Translations under genes and position numbers: made by a program
Assembly (NCBI GenBank): GCA_026182355.1
Contig: JAPFBL010000596.1
Coordinates: forward strand, 105,356 to 169,355
DNA length: 64,000 nt
DNA from: Hermatobates lingyangjiaoensis
Lineage: Eukaryota; Arthropoda; Insecta; Hemiptera; Hermatobatidae
Direction of reading: 5' to 3'
Part shown: positions 1 to 9,769 of the stretch, one piece after another
Numbering within the stretch: position 1 is the first letter of the stretch
Layout of the letters: the number at the start of each line of letters is the position of its first letter
Notes under the pieces: generated by a model
What the model was told of the DNA's origin: nothing
The model's input: the letters and a program-made list of their open reading frames with translations, nothing else
Databases searched by the model: none

Positions 1-140
1 TTTAACATCCTTCTCCGAGGGACGACGTACTCAGATTTATTCACCTCCCGCGTGAATAAATCGAGGGCCAGGTGGGGATTGAACCCCGGTCCTATCATAT
101 CAGAGGCGAGCACGTAACCACTGAGCTAGCCTGACCCCCT
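1..140 (-). repeat. tRNA-derived SINE (head region)
   Basis: Read on the - strand this has a tRNA-like head with A-box-like and B-box-like (GGGGTTCAATCCCC) segments, followed by the Cys-less family tail that begins with the palindrome ATTCACGCGGGAGGTGAAT. The same family recurs at 307, 16101-17480, 29290, 29725, 30240 and 34895-35720. A true tRNA gene is unlikely because the T stem is imperfect and the tail is shared by all copies. Confidence 0.75.
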
Positions 141-208
141 ATTTATGTCATAAAATAAATGATTTTTTTTTTTTTACTTTTAAATGATTTTTATCTTACT
201 GAATACTC

Positions 209-690
209 TTAACTGTGTATATATCTTCATTCATGTTAAGAATACTATATCAAAAGCTTGGGCTCTTTAAGAATATGTGTCCGTGCCTTAATAAGAAGAA
301 ACAACTAGGACCGGGGTTCGATCCCCACCTGGCCCTCGATTTATTCACGCGGGAGGTGAATAAATCTGAGTAAACGTCGTCCCTCAGAGAAGACGTTAAA
401 CCGTCGGTCCCTTAGCCTGACGATATCAGGTATCAGGTACTTGTTAAAGATCCCTACTCTAAATACACTTGAGTTAGGCAAAATTTAGGATTTCCACTGT
501 AGAATCAATCTTCATTGTGTGGTATCACAAAGGGCTAATGCTCGGTCTACGTGTGTTTCCTTGTGGGACTACCACTGCAATCTAACCTAACCTAACATAT
601 CCCTGTTAAGCATGTTCAGTCAATTTATTTCAATAACTAAAGCTATAATTTGTGAGTGACGCAAAGGGTCACGGGTAGTCTAGTATACCT
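209..690 (+). repeat. single-copy Helitron-like unit interrupted by a SINE
   Basis: Bases 209-308 and about 598-690 match the unit that is later found at 5940-6130 and 9640-9830, ahead of the ~80-bp satellites. Between the two halves (about 309-597) lies a + strand tRNA-SINE that starts at its B box and ends in a CCTAACCTAAC tail. The unit ends with a short hairpin (GTGAC / GTCAC) followed by CTAG and T. That resembles a Helitron 3' end, but the assignment is inference. Confidence 0.55.
309..597 (+). repeat. tRNA-derived SINE, 5' truncated
   Basis: Starts at the B box (GGGGTTCGATCCCC), continues through the palindromic ATTCACGCGGGAGGTGAAT block, a 'cccgagcctg'-type body and the GAGTTAGGCAAAATTTAGGA block, and ends in a CCTAAC repeat. 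It interrupts the flanking Helitron-like unit. Confidence 0.7.
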
Positions 691-739
691 ATTAAATATA
701 TGCACTGAGGTTAGTATGATTTATATTGTTAATATGGCA

Positions 740-925
740 TACTGTCATACCTCGTAAGATGATGTAGGAGTCGTTGGAGCGCTTTCGGACATTGTCCGTT
801 TTCAATCGCAACTAACCTGTTCCTACCTACCTAACCTACGAGTAGGTTACTTGCGATTCAAGATGGACAATGTCCGAAAGCGCTCCAATGACTCCAAGAT
901 CATCGTATGAGGTCTGACGGTTTGC
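740..925. repeat. foldback unit with hammerhead-like arms (AGCGCT family)
   Basis: The arms at about 745-808 and 846-915 are inverted copies. The right arm reads UUCAAGA, U, GGAC-AAU-GUCC, GAA, then the self-complementary AGCGCU and C. The first base of the CUGANGA box is U instead of C. A second copy of the same family is at 61060-61250. Confidence 0.7.
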
Positions 926-1084
926 CATATTAATAATATAAATACTTATAAAAACTATTATTTCATCTTGGAATAATGTATCACTTGCTATAGTTGTCGG
1001 ATTTGTTACATTTGAGGTATAGTTACTTTCTCAAGGTCACATTTATAATAGTATAGATTTCTTTAAAAAATGATACTCTGATGG

Positions 1085-1305
1085 AATAATAAATATATTA
1101 TTAATATTAAACATATAATCTACCCTCTTACCTCGTACATTACTGCTGTAGCTGTCGGACCGGTTTCGGGTGTCACCCATCTTCAACACGAACTGCTGGG
1201 AGTTCGTGTTGAAGATGGATGACACCCGAAACCGGTCCGACAGCTACAGCAGAAATGTATGAGGTAAGACGGTAGATTATATGTTTAATATTAATAATAC
1301 TAACC
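1085..1305. repeat. foldback unit with hammerhead-like arms (ACCGGT family)
   Basis: A nearly perfect ~95-bp inverted repeat centred near 1198. Each arm carries UUGAAGA, U, a GGGU/ACCC stem, GAA, then the self-complementary ACCGGU and C. The apparent ORF on the - strand at 1043-1225 comes only from this palindrome. The same family is at 36390-36590. Confidence 0.75.
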
Positions 1306-1439
1306 TCTGTGGTAATGATGAAATGCATGAATTTAATAAATATATTATTTATTACTTTTTTTTGAGTATTGTATTTATTTATTTTTATTTGGAAGATAAT
1401 TAAATTTCTCTCTTACTCTTGAATTTCAATTTGTTTTTC

Positions 1440-3645
1440 TCTTACAGTTATGAAAGGGCAAAACAAAACGTTTTTTCTGGTCTTGTTCTCCCGTTTCTTC
1501 AAATCCTCAACGGGTTTTCGGGTAATCTCACAAATATACTAGTATCACATAGTCTGTCGATCTTTCTCAAATATTCCTCCAGTGACTATTAGGGCAAAAC
1601 AAGACGTTTCGTCTGGTCTTGTTCTCCCGTTTCTTCAAATCCTCAACGGGTTTTCGGGTAATCTCACAAATATACTAGTATCACATAGTCTGTTGATCTT
1701 TCTCAAATATTCCTCCAGTAGCTATTAGGGCAAAACAAGACGTTTTGTCTGGTCTTGTTCTCTCGTTTCTTCAAATCCTCAACGGGGTTTCGGGTAATCT
1801 CACAAATATACTAGTATCACATAGTCTGTTGATCTTTCCCGAATATTCCTCCTGTAGGTATTAGGGCAAAACAAGATGTTTCGTCTGGTTTTGTTCTTCC
1901 GTTTCTTGAAATCCTCAACGGGGTTTCGGGTAATCTCACGAAATATACTAATATCACAGAATCTGTTGATCTTTCCCGAATATTCCTCCTGTAGGTATTA
2001 GGGCAAAACAAGACGTTTCGTCTGGTCTTGTTCTCTCGTTTCTTCAAATCCTCAACGGGGTTTCGGGTATTCAGGGAATATACTAGTATCACATAGTCTG
2101 TTGATCTTTCCCGAATATTCCTCCTGTAGGTATTAAGGCAAAACAAGACATTTCGTCTGGTCTTGTTCTCCCGTTTCTTAAATCCTCAACGGGGTTTCGG
2201 GTAATCTCACAGAATATACTAGCATCACATAGTCTGTCGATCTTTCCCCAAATATTCCTCCAGTAGGTATTAGGACAAAGCAAGACGTTTCGTCTGTCTT
2301 GTTCTCCGTTTCTTCAAATCCTCAACGGGTTTTCGGTAATTTCACAAATATACTAGTATCACATAGTCTGTTGATCTTTCTCAAATATTCCTCCTCAGGT
2401 ATTAGGATAAACAAACGTTTGTCTGGTCTTGTTCTCCGTTTTCTTCAAATCCTCACGGGTTTCGGGTAATCACGGAATATAGTAGATCACAGTCTGTTGA
2501 CTTTCCCAATATTCCTCCAGTTAGCTATTAGGGCAAAACAAGACTTTCGTCTGGTCTTGTTCTCCCGTTTCTTTCAAATCCTCAACGGGTTTTCGGGTAA
2601 TTTCACAAATATACTAGTATCACATAGTCTGTTGATCTTTCTCAAATATTCCTCCAGGGTATTAGGCAACAACAAGACGTTTTGTCTGGTCTTGTTCTCT
2701 CGTTTCTTCAAATCCTCACGGGGTTTCGGGTAATCTACGGAATATACTATTATCACAACTAGTCTGTTGAATCTTTCCCAAATATTCCTCCTGCAGTAGT
2801 ATTAGGGCAACAACAAAACGTTTTCGTCTGGTCTTGTTCTCCCGTTTCTTCAAATCCTCAACGGGTTTTCGGGTAATCTAACGGAATATACTAGCATCAC
2901 ATAGTCTGTTGAACTTTCCAAATATTCCTCCAGTGTATTAGGGCAAAACAAGACGTTTTGTCTAAGGTCTTGTTCTCTACGTTTCTTCAAATCCTCGACG
3001 GGTTTTCGGGTAATTCACGAAATATACTATTATCACATAGTCTGTTGATCTTTCCCAAATATTCCTCCTGCAGGGTATTAGGAACAACCAAACGTTTTGT
3101 CTGTCTTGTTCTCCCGTTTCTTCAAATCCTCAACGGGTTTCCGGGTAATTAACAATATACTAGATCACAAGTCTGTTGACTTTCCAAATATTCCTCCGTG
3201 GCTATTAGGGAAAACAAGACGTTTTGTCTGGTCTTGTTCTCCGTTTCTTCAAATCCTCGAGGGTTTCGGGTAATTTCAACGAATATACTAGATCACTAGT
3301 CTGTTGATCTTTCTCAAATATTCCTCCAGTGGTTATTAGGGCAAAACAAGACGTTTTGTCTGGTCTTGTTCTCTCGTTTCTTCAAATCCTCGACGGGGTT
3401 TCGGGTAATCTCACGGAATATACTATTATCACAGACTAGTCTGTTGATCTTTCCCAAATATTCCTCCTGCAGGGATTAGGATACAACAAAACGTTTTGTC
3501 TGGTCTTGTTCTCCCGTTTCTTCAAATCCTCAACGGGTTTCCGGGTAATCTAACGGAATATACTAGCATCACAGTCTGTTGAACTTTCCCAAATATTCCT
3601 CCAGTAGCTATTAGGGCAAAACAAGACGTTTCGTCTCAAAGGTGT
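1440..3645. repeat. ~135-bp tandem satellite, about 16 copies
   Basis: The units are marked by 'attagggcaaaacaagacgt' at about 1588, 1728, 1861, 2000, 2131 and onward to 3611, spaced 122-141 bp. Each unit has an internal palindrome around CAAGACGTTTCGTCTGGTCTTG. Units between about 2280 and 3320 carry many one-base losses relative to the outer units. All ORFs in this stretch are repeat artefacts. Confidence 0.95.
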
Positions 3646-3746
3646 TACGACTTTTATAGCTTTAGTGCAGGTAAAAGTAATGGCATGCATGTATGTATAT
3701 TTTATTAGATTGACATGAAATAATTAATTTTTTTTTTTATTTTTAG

Positions 3747-3896
3747 AACCCCATTCCTACCAACAGGCCGGGAGTTGAACCCAAAAGGCCGCCCAGGCCT
3801 GTCAATGTGTCTTCCTATGTTAAACTCTGCCCAGCGGTGGCCAATCATATAATGGTGTCCTGGACTCCTGACTATACTAGGGGTTACGTCATAGCG
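3747..3896 (+). CDS. PIAS-family SUMO E3 ligase, exon (end of PINIT domain)
   Basis: A 150-nt exon, phase 0 at both ends, preceded by a T-rich tract ending in TTTTAG and followed by the donor GTGACT. It encodes 50 residues that include NRPGVEPKRPPRPVNVSS and ANHIMVSWTPDYTRGYVIA. This is the region that ends the PINIT domain in PIAS/Su(var)2-10 proteins (human PIAS1 has GVEPKRPSRPINITS and a VVSW motif at this place). PIAS proteins are nuclear SUMO ligases that bring Ubc9~SUMO to transcription factors and chromatin proteins. The next exon starts AYLVRKLS and fits in frame. Exons for the SAP domain and most of PINIT are not in the window, so the gene begins to the left. The family is near certain; which PIAS paralogue, or the single Su(var)2-10, is not resolvable. 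Confidence 0.93.
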
Positions 3897-4049
3897 GTGA
3901 CTGTTCATTTTTATTAAATTTATTTAATTTAGTTTCTTATGGAGGAGGGAGGTACTGCTAGATTATGTTTGTCGGGGCATGATCAGTAAATTTACTTCAT
4001 GTTTTAATATTTACTACTTTTCAGTAATTTTGAGGTTATTATGTATATA

Positions 4050-4370
4050 TATATACTATGTTTTGTTATTGAAGGCTAGGTCAAATAAAAGAAAATAAAC
4101 TCCTTCCAAGGCCGACGTTTCGATGTATTTGTACATCATCTTTCTGGGCTAAAAATTAGAGTAAGAACTATAATACATTTACCAAAACAATCTACAACTC
4201 ACATAGAGAACAAACACAAATTTTTGAGACCAACAGATACATACAAAAGGTTATTTTATAATCAGAGTTGTTGAGCCCTGAAGATGATGTACAAATACAT
4301 CGAAACGTCGGCCTTGGAAGGAGTTTATTTGCTTTTATTTGACCTAGCCCTCAATAACAAAACATAGAAT
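4050..4370. repeat. PLE-type foldback with hammerhead core (ACGT/C family)
   Basis: The arms at about 4054-4150 (antisense) and 4270-4366 (sense) are inverted copies, flanked by (TA)n on both sides. The sense arm has GCC, CUGAAGA at 4278-4284, one extra U, helix II GAUGUA-CAAA-UACAUC (4286-4301), GAA, ACGU, C at 4309 and then GGC, which can pair with the leading GCC as helix I. All hammerhead core positions are present. Confidence 0.8.
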
Positions 4371-4417
4371 AGAATAGAAGAGGTCAAGAAGAATTTTGGA
4401 GATTATGTATATATATA

Positions 4418-4640
4418 TATAGTTCAATATGGAAAAAGAAACATAGAGAAATCAAAAGAACACACTTACAGTCTCTAATTTTCGGTTTGAACCGCCTTCA
4501 GGAGAGATAAGAGAGGGAAACCAAGCGCACTGGTTCAGAGACCGGTTGGAGACGGTTCAAACCGAAAATTAGAGACTGTAAGTGTGTTCTTTTGATTTCT
4601 CTATGTTTCTTTATCTATATTGAACTATATTTGTCCGTTT
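4418..4640. repeat. foldback with hammerhead core (AATT/A family)
   Basis: Inverted arms of about 85 bp; the sense arm lies at about 4546-4640. The core shows a GGUU-CA-AACC helix II, GAA, AAUU, A and GAGA. The same family occurs at 13180, 23810, 46320 and 48770. Confidence 0.75.
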
Positions 4641-4674
4641 TGGATCGTATTTGAAACGAAAAAGTATATATATA

Positions 4675-4978
4675 TAGTAAACAGGAAAACGATCCAAAAG
4701 GACAACATACGTTTCACGATGAATCACCAACCCAAAACTAAGGAACAAACACACTTACTGTCTCTAATTTTCAGTTGAACCGTCATTAGGAGAGTTGAGA
4801 TAGGGACACCAAGGGCACTTGTGAAGCGACTGTTGGGTCTCCAACCGTCGCTTCACATGTGCGCTTGGTGCCCCTATCTCAACTCTCCTGATGACAGTTC
4901 AACTGAAAATTAGAGACAGTAAGTGTGTGATTCACCGTGAAACGTGTTGTCCTTTTGTATCGTTTTCCTGTTTACAAT
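4675..4978. repeat. foldback with hammerhead core (AATT/A variant)
   Basis: Two inverted arms of about 140 bp. The sense arm holds UCUC, CUGAUGA, C, AGUU-CA-AACU, GAA, AAUU, A, GAGA near 4885-4917. It is followed by (TA)n and by (ATAAG)-like microsatellite to about 5100. Confidence 0.75.
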
Positions 4979-4992
4979 TTGTATATATATAT

Positions 4993-5024
<32 letters not shown>

Positions 5025-5099
5025 GAGATAAGATATAAGATAAGAGATAAGATATAAGATATAATAAGATAAGAGATAAGATATATATATATATATATA

Positions 5100-5400
5100 C
5101 TTAAAATAATCAGTGATACATAGACTAAAACATAAGAAAAGACTCACTTTTCAATATTTCGACCGTAATGCCGGTCGTCCTCAGGAGAACAAGTGAACGA
5201 CAGTCAACTGGTCAACTGAAGGACTGTCGTCCCTCCGTCAATTCACTTCTTCTCCTGAGGACGACCGCCATTATGGTCGAAATAATGAAAGGTGAGTCTT
5301 TTGTTATGTTTCAGTTTATGTGTCACTGTTTATTTTAAGTGTTATCTCTCCTGCCGGACCGTTTTTCGTTTATCATGATATATATATTGTGTTTTATATA
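5100..5400. repeat. foldback with hammerhead core (GACC/GGTC family)
   Basis: Arms at about 5101-5215 and 5222-5340 are inverted copies. The sense arm has CUGAGGA, C, GACC...GGUC, GAA. The left arm (- strand) keeps AUAU,U after GAA, whereas the right arm has lost symmetry there. Related units are at 21515-21665 and 24600-24780. Confidence 0.7.
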
Positions 5401-5429
5401 TGTTGTGAAATTAAAAACAGGCATACAAT

Positions 5430-5990
5430 TTAACAAGACATGTATAAACGAAGGTCTGCTTCCGAAATATACGAATATATTTATAAATATAAATAAAAGT
5501 ATCTATCGTGGAATAGACACAAAATAATAGTTTATCAGGATTCGGTCAGTTCTTCAGGTTCAAATTAAACTCTCATTATCAACGTTTCCGTTTTTATTTA
5601 AAAATTTTTTCATAGGCCTACAAAAGAGAGGAAACATAAATAATTCAATCATTGAAAAATAAAACATATATAAAAAACGGTTTTAGTGAAAAATAAGAAA
5701 TTACAATAGAAATTTTGACAATAGGTTAGTGAAAGAACTTACATTATTGAGAGAGTTTACATTACATTTTATACTTCTGTAAATTATCTCAATAACCTAT
5801 TGTCAAAATTTTACTCTGTTTTGTAGGCATATGAAAAAATATAAAATAAAAACCAAAACGTTGGCAATAAAAGTTTAATTTGAACCTGAAGAACTTGATA
5901 AACTTTTGTTTTGTTTCTATTCCACGGTCGATACTTTCTGTGTATATATCTTGAATCATGTTAAGAATACTATATCAATAGCTTGGGCCA
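5430..5990 (+). repeat. PLE terminus with N-terminal ORF motif, foldback
   Basis: Bases 5418-5527 encode FNKTCINEGLLPKYTNIF, a motif that recurs at 12010, 23660 and 63170 next to hammerhead-like cores and is typical of the N-terminal part of Penelope-like ORFs. It is followed by a ~150-bp segment whose inverted copy lies at about 5815-5950. The second copy of this segment begins at 9072. Confidence 0.65.
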
Positions 5991-6029
5991 TATAAGAATC
6001 TGTTTGCCTTAATAACAAGAAACAACTAT

Positions 6030-6935
6030 TAAAATTATCTCTGTCAATCATGTTGAGTGAATTAATTTCAATAGCTATTGTTATAATTTCTGAGTGACTT
6101 TTTATAGCTATTGTTATAATTTCTGAATGACACAAAGGGTCACGGGTAGTCTAGTATTGTTATAATTTCTGAGTGACCCTTTATAGTTATTGTTATAATT
6201 TCTGAATGACACAAAGAGTCACGGGTAGTCTAGTATTGTTATAATTTCTGAGTGACCCTTTATAGCTATTGTTATAATTTCTGAATGACACAAAGAGTCA
6301 CGGGTAGTCTAGTATTGTTATAATTTCTGAGTGACCCTTTATAGCTATTGTTATAATTTCCGAGTGACACAAGGGGTCACGGGTAGTCTAGTATAGTTAT
6401 AATTTCTGAATGACACAAAGGGTCACGGGCAGTCTAGTATTGTTATAATTTCTGAGTGACCCTTTATAGCTATTGTTATAATTTCTGAATGACATAAAGG
6501 GTCACGGGTAGTCTAGTATTGTTATAATTTCTGAGTGAACCTTTATAGCTATTGTTATAATTTCTGAATGACATAAAGGGTCACGGGTAGTCTAGTATTC
6601 TTATAATTTCTGAATGATACAAAGGGTCACAGGTAGTCTAGTATTGTTATAATTTCTGAGTGACCCTTTATAGTTATTGTTATAATTTCTGAATGACACA
6701 AAGAGTCACGGGTAGTCTAGTATTGTTATAATTTCTGAATGACTCAAAGGGTCACGGGTAGTCTAGTATAGTTATAATTTTTGAATGACACAAAGTCACG
6801 GGTAGTCTAGTATAGTTATAATTTTTGAATGACACAAAGGGTCACGGGTAGTCTAGTATTGTTATAATTTCTGAGTGACCCTTTATAGCTATTGTTATAA
6901 TTTCCGAGTGACACAAAGGGTGGCGGGTAGACTAG
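6030..6935. repeat. ~80-bp tandem satellite, array 1
   Basis: Alternating half-units 'ctgagtgaccctttatagctattgttataatt' and 'ctgaatgacacaaagggtcacgggtagtctagtatt'. Each unit has a GTGAC/GTCAC hairpin followed by CTAG|T. The homologous array 2 at 9770-10890 is longer. Confidence 0.95.
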
Positions 6936-7099
6936 TGCTATATAAAATGTTTGGACCATATAAGAATATTTGTTTTCATGGCTTAATAACAAGAAATAGC
7001 AATATCAGTTCATTCTTGTGAATCAAGTTCAGTGATTGTATTTTATTAACTTTTGCTATAATTTCTTAACACTGAGTGACACAAGGGGTACACGGATCG

Positions 7100-7420
7100 T
7101 TCTCAAAGGGGGTGATATTCACCCCCAGGGGTGAATTTTTGGATCTTCAGGGGGTGAATTGTGACCACAGTAGGTTTACAGCGTGAGGAAAGCTATATTG
7201 ACCTCTTAATTATAATTTAAAAAAAATTATAGAATTAATATTTCATATATCCATCAATAATTATAATTAGCATTTTATTTTTAAAATTCTCTTGTAATCA
7301 TAATTACTGTCAAGTTGTAAAAGTGTATATACTACCTTGGGAAGAATAGGGGTGGGGGGGAATGGCATTATGGGAAATGGCGAGAGGGGTGAATGGGCTA
7401 AACAAGGCTGAGAACCCCTG
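7100..7420. mobile_element. hAT-type non-autonomous element, left end lost
   Basis: The right terminal inverted repeat (GAGAACCCCTG) ends at 7420 and is followed by GTCTAGTT, the same 8-bp target duplication seen for the copy at 11064. About 13 bp including the left tip are missing relative to that copy. Confidence 0.75.
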
Positions 7421-7637
7421 GTCTAGTTTATATATAATGTTTTATATTGTTGAATTTATATAATACAATTTGATATAACTGAAATAGGACTGATTGATTT
7501 GTACATATTGTGCTCCAAAGATAAATAATTGTTTAGCTTTTCATGAATTTATTTTGCATGTTTGTTTGTTTCTCCCTGGTGGGTATGTTGATAGATTTTT
7601 TTTTTGCTTTTAGTAAATTCTAACTGTTTGTTGACAG

Positions 7638-7728
7638 GCGTATCTGGTGAGAAAACTCTCGGCTACAGACCTTTTAAATAGGCTCAAGGCTAAAGGCATT
7701 AGGCATTCAGACTTCACCTCGGGTTTAA
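7638..7728 (+). CDS. PIAS exon, duplicate copy 1
   Basis: A 91-nt exon between TTGACAG and a consensus donor GTAAGT. It encodes AYLVRKLSATDLLNRLKAKG then IRHSDFTSGL and ends with one base of the next codon. This is the PIAS segment just before the SP-RING (human VYLVKQLSS...LRAKGIRNPD). It joins in frame upstream to 3896 and downstream to 15398 (A + TT = Ile, giving IKEKLAED). An identical exon with identical splice sites is at 11619-11709. Because 91 is not a multiple of 3, splicing both copies into one mRNA shifts the frame and meets a stop after about 14 codons, so only one can be used per productive transcript. Which one is used cannot be told from the sequence. Confidence 0.9.
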
Positions 7729-7779
7729 GTAAGTGCCCTTCTTTTAATTCATTCCTATGAGTCATATATATATATAAAA

Positions 7780-9062
7780 TTCAATAATATATCAACCGTT
7801 GGATAGAATAGGTGTATAATGTAATCGGGATTCGGTCAATTTTCCAGGATCAAAATCAAACTCTCAATGCCGACGTTTCGGTTTTATTTAAAACCTTTTT
7901 CATAGGCCTACAAACAAAGGATGACAAGAAATCATATATAAACATCAACATATAACTAACATCAAAATGGAATATTACAGTTGTGAAAAAACAAAAATAT
8001 ATATACAAGTAGAAGTAATAGAAAAGCAATAAACATTTTTATGAACTTACAGAAGTCAGAATTTTTGAATTAGAAAAATGATGAAATTTACATTATATAA
8101 AATGAAGTAACAATAGATAGTTAGTGAACTAACATCTTAACTGGTCAAAAACTTGGACCAGACTAACTGATTACAATTACATGTAAACCGAACACTGTTC
8201 ACTCAAAGAACACAAAAGGAACTAAGGAAATTAAATTTCACTAAAATCAACTTAACACTCCTGAATAAATAGTGTTCAAATTGGTAATGTCACTTCTATG
8301 ATTAACTGAACTTAGATCTTTTTTAATATATAGCATTTCGAGGGTCTTTCTTCTTTGCTCATCTTGTTCTTTATCTACTATAATTGCTTCTTCAAAATCG
8401 AACATGTGACCTTCGTTTAAGGCATGGAATGCTAAAGCAGTGGCGTTACTTTTATTAGTTCTTATTGAATAAGAATGTTGATAAAGCTTTCTTTTAAAAA
8501 AACGACTTGTTTCTCCGTAATAACGCTTGTCGCAGTCTTTACATTTGATCGCATAAATGAGGTTACTTTGTAACTCCTTTGGTATTTTTTTGTTTCAAAT
8601 TTGAAAATAAGACTTAACTTTTCTTTTGTTATAAAATGCCAATGTAACTTCAGGTACATTTCGTTTGAAAACTTTTCTAATTGATTGTGATAAGCCCTCA
8701 ACATACGGAAATTTGAAATACTTTTTATTTAAAATTCAAGTTCAGCATGATTTTGATTGGAATGTTTGGTTGTTCTCTTGTATATTTTAAACCAAAACGT
8801 TCAATTAAGTTGTTTGGATAACAATTTTTCTGCAACAATGACTTTACCCTTTTCTTATTTTCTTTTAGAAAAACATGGACTACTAATTTCAACAACCTTT
8901 TAACTAAATTTTGAACGCAATTCAATTTTTGGTTTATAGAATGAGAGGAGTGATAGTTCAGTATTTTCCTGCACTGGTAGGCTTTCTATACCAATCCGTT
9001 AAAATAATGCCATTTTCACCTCTTATAACTTTTACATCTAAAAAGGCAGATTTCCGTCTTTT
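7780..9062 (-). pseudogene. Penelope-like retroelement: RT tail plus GIY-YIG endonuclease, broken
   Basis: Read on the - strand, 9060-8930 encodes GNLPFLDVKVIRGENG and then TDWYRKPTSAGKYLNYHSSH across a frame change, the C-terminal part of a PLE reverse transcriptase. Then 8925-8725 gives the linker, and about 8600-8247 gives a GIY-YIG domain: LIYAIKCKDCDKRYYGETSR, with further residues to TIYSGVL and a TGA stop at 8247. The GIY-YIG domain makes the nick used in target-primed reverse transcription, and the paired Cys (CKDC) ahead of it is usual for PLEs. Several frameshifts separate the pieces, and the RT catalytic region is absent, so the copy is dead. Downstream on the same strand (7790-7925) is the element end with a degenerate hammerhead-like motif (GGTTTT...AAAACC, GAA, ACGT, C). 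Confidence 0.88.
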
Positions 9063-9640
9063 TCTATTTCATAGGTAACGAAGGTCTGCTTCTGAAATAT
9101 ACGAATATATATATAAATAAAAGTATCTAACGTGGAATAGACACAAAATAATAGTTTATCGGGACTCGGTCAGTTCTTCAGGTTCAAATTAAACTCTCAT
9201 TATCAACGTTTCCGTTTTTATTTAAAAATTTTTCATAGGCCTACAAAAGAGGGGAAACATAAATAATTCAATCATTGAAAAATAAAACATATAAGTAAAA
9301 TAAGAAATTACTATAGAAATTTTGACAATAGGTTAGTGAAAGAACTTACATTATTGAGAGAGTTTACATTACATTTTATACTTCTGTAAGTTATCTCACT
9401 AACTTATTGTCAAAATTTCTGTTGTAATTTCTTATTTGTAACTAAAAGCGTTTTTTATGTATGTTTGATTTTTGAATGATTGAATTATTTCTTTAATTTA
9501 CTCCGTTTTGTAGGCATATGAAAAAATATAAAATAAAAACCAAAACGTTGGCAATAAGAGTTTAATTTCAACCTGAAGAACTGACCAAGTCTTGATAAAC
9601 TTTTGTTTTGTTTCTATTCCACGGTCGATACTTTCTGTGT
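9062..9640 (+). repeat. PLE terminus, foldback (second copy of the 5430 unit)
   Basis: Closely matches 5430-5960, including the inverted arms around 9155-9240 and 9500-9600. The junction with the PLE body is at about 9072, where the duplicated block starts. Confidence 0.7.
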
Positions 9641-9769
9641 ATATATCTTGAATCATGTTAAGAATACTATATCAATAGCTTGGGCCATATAAGAATCTGT
9701 TTCCGTGCCTTAATAACAAGAAACAACTATTAAAATTATCTCTGTCAATAATGTTCAGTGAATTAATTT

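Larger units (their letters stand above)
5447..7748 (+). repeat. segmental duplication, copy 1 (contains a PIAS exon)
   Basis: Sequence from 'aacgaaggtctgct' to the (TA)n at 7748 is repeated at about 9072-11740 with few differences. The block contains, in order, a PLE terminus, a Helitron-like unit, an ~80-bp satellite, a hAT element and a PIAS exon. A PLE body lies between the two copies. The satellite is longer in copy 2 and the left end of the hAT is lost in copy 1. Confidence 0.9.

Noticed and set aside
1817..2733. Several ORFs with NTYRRNIRERSTD-like repeats
   Set aside because: Translation of the 135-bp satellite; frames broken by unit indels.
1520..3600. Hammerhead core in the 135-bp satellite (ACGAAACGTC on the - strand)
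   Set aside because: GAA and a palindrome are present, but no CUGANGA box sits at the right distance with a matching stem.
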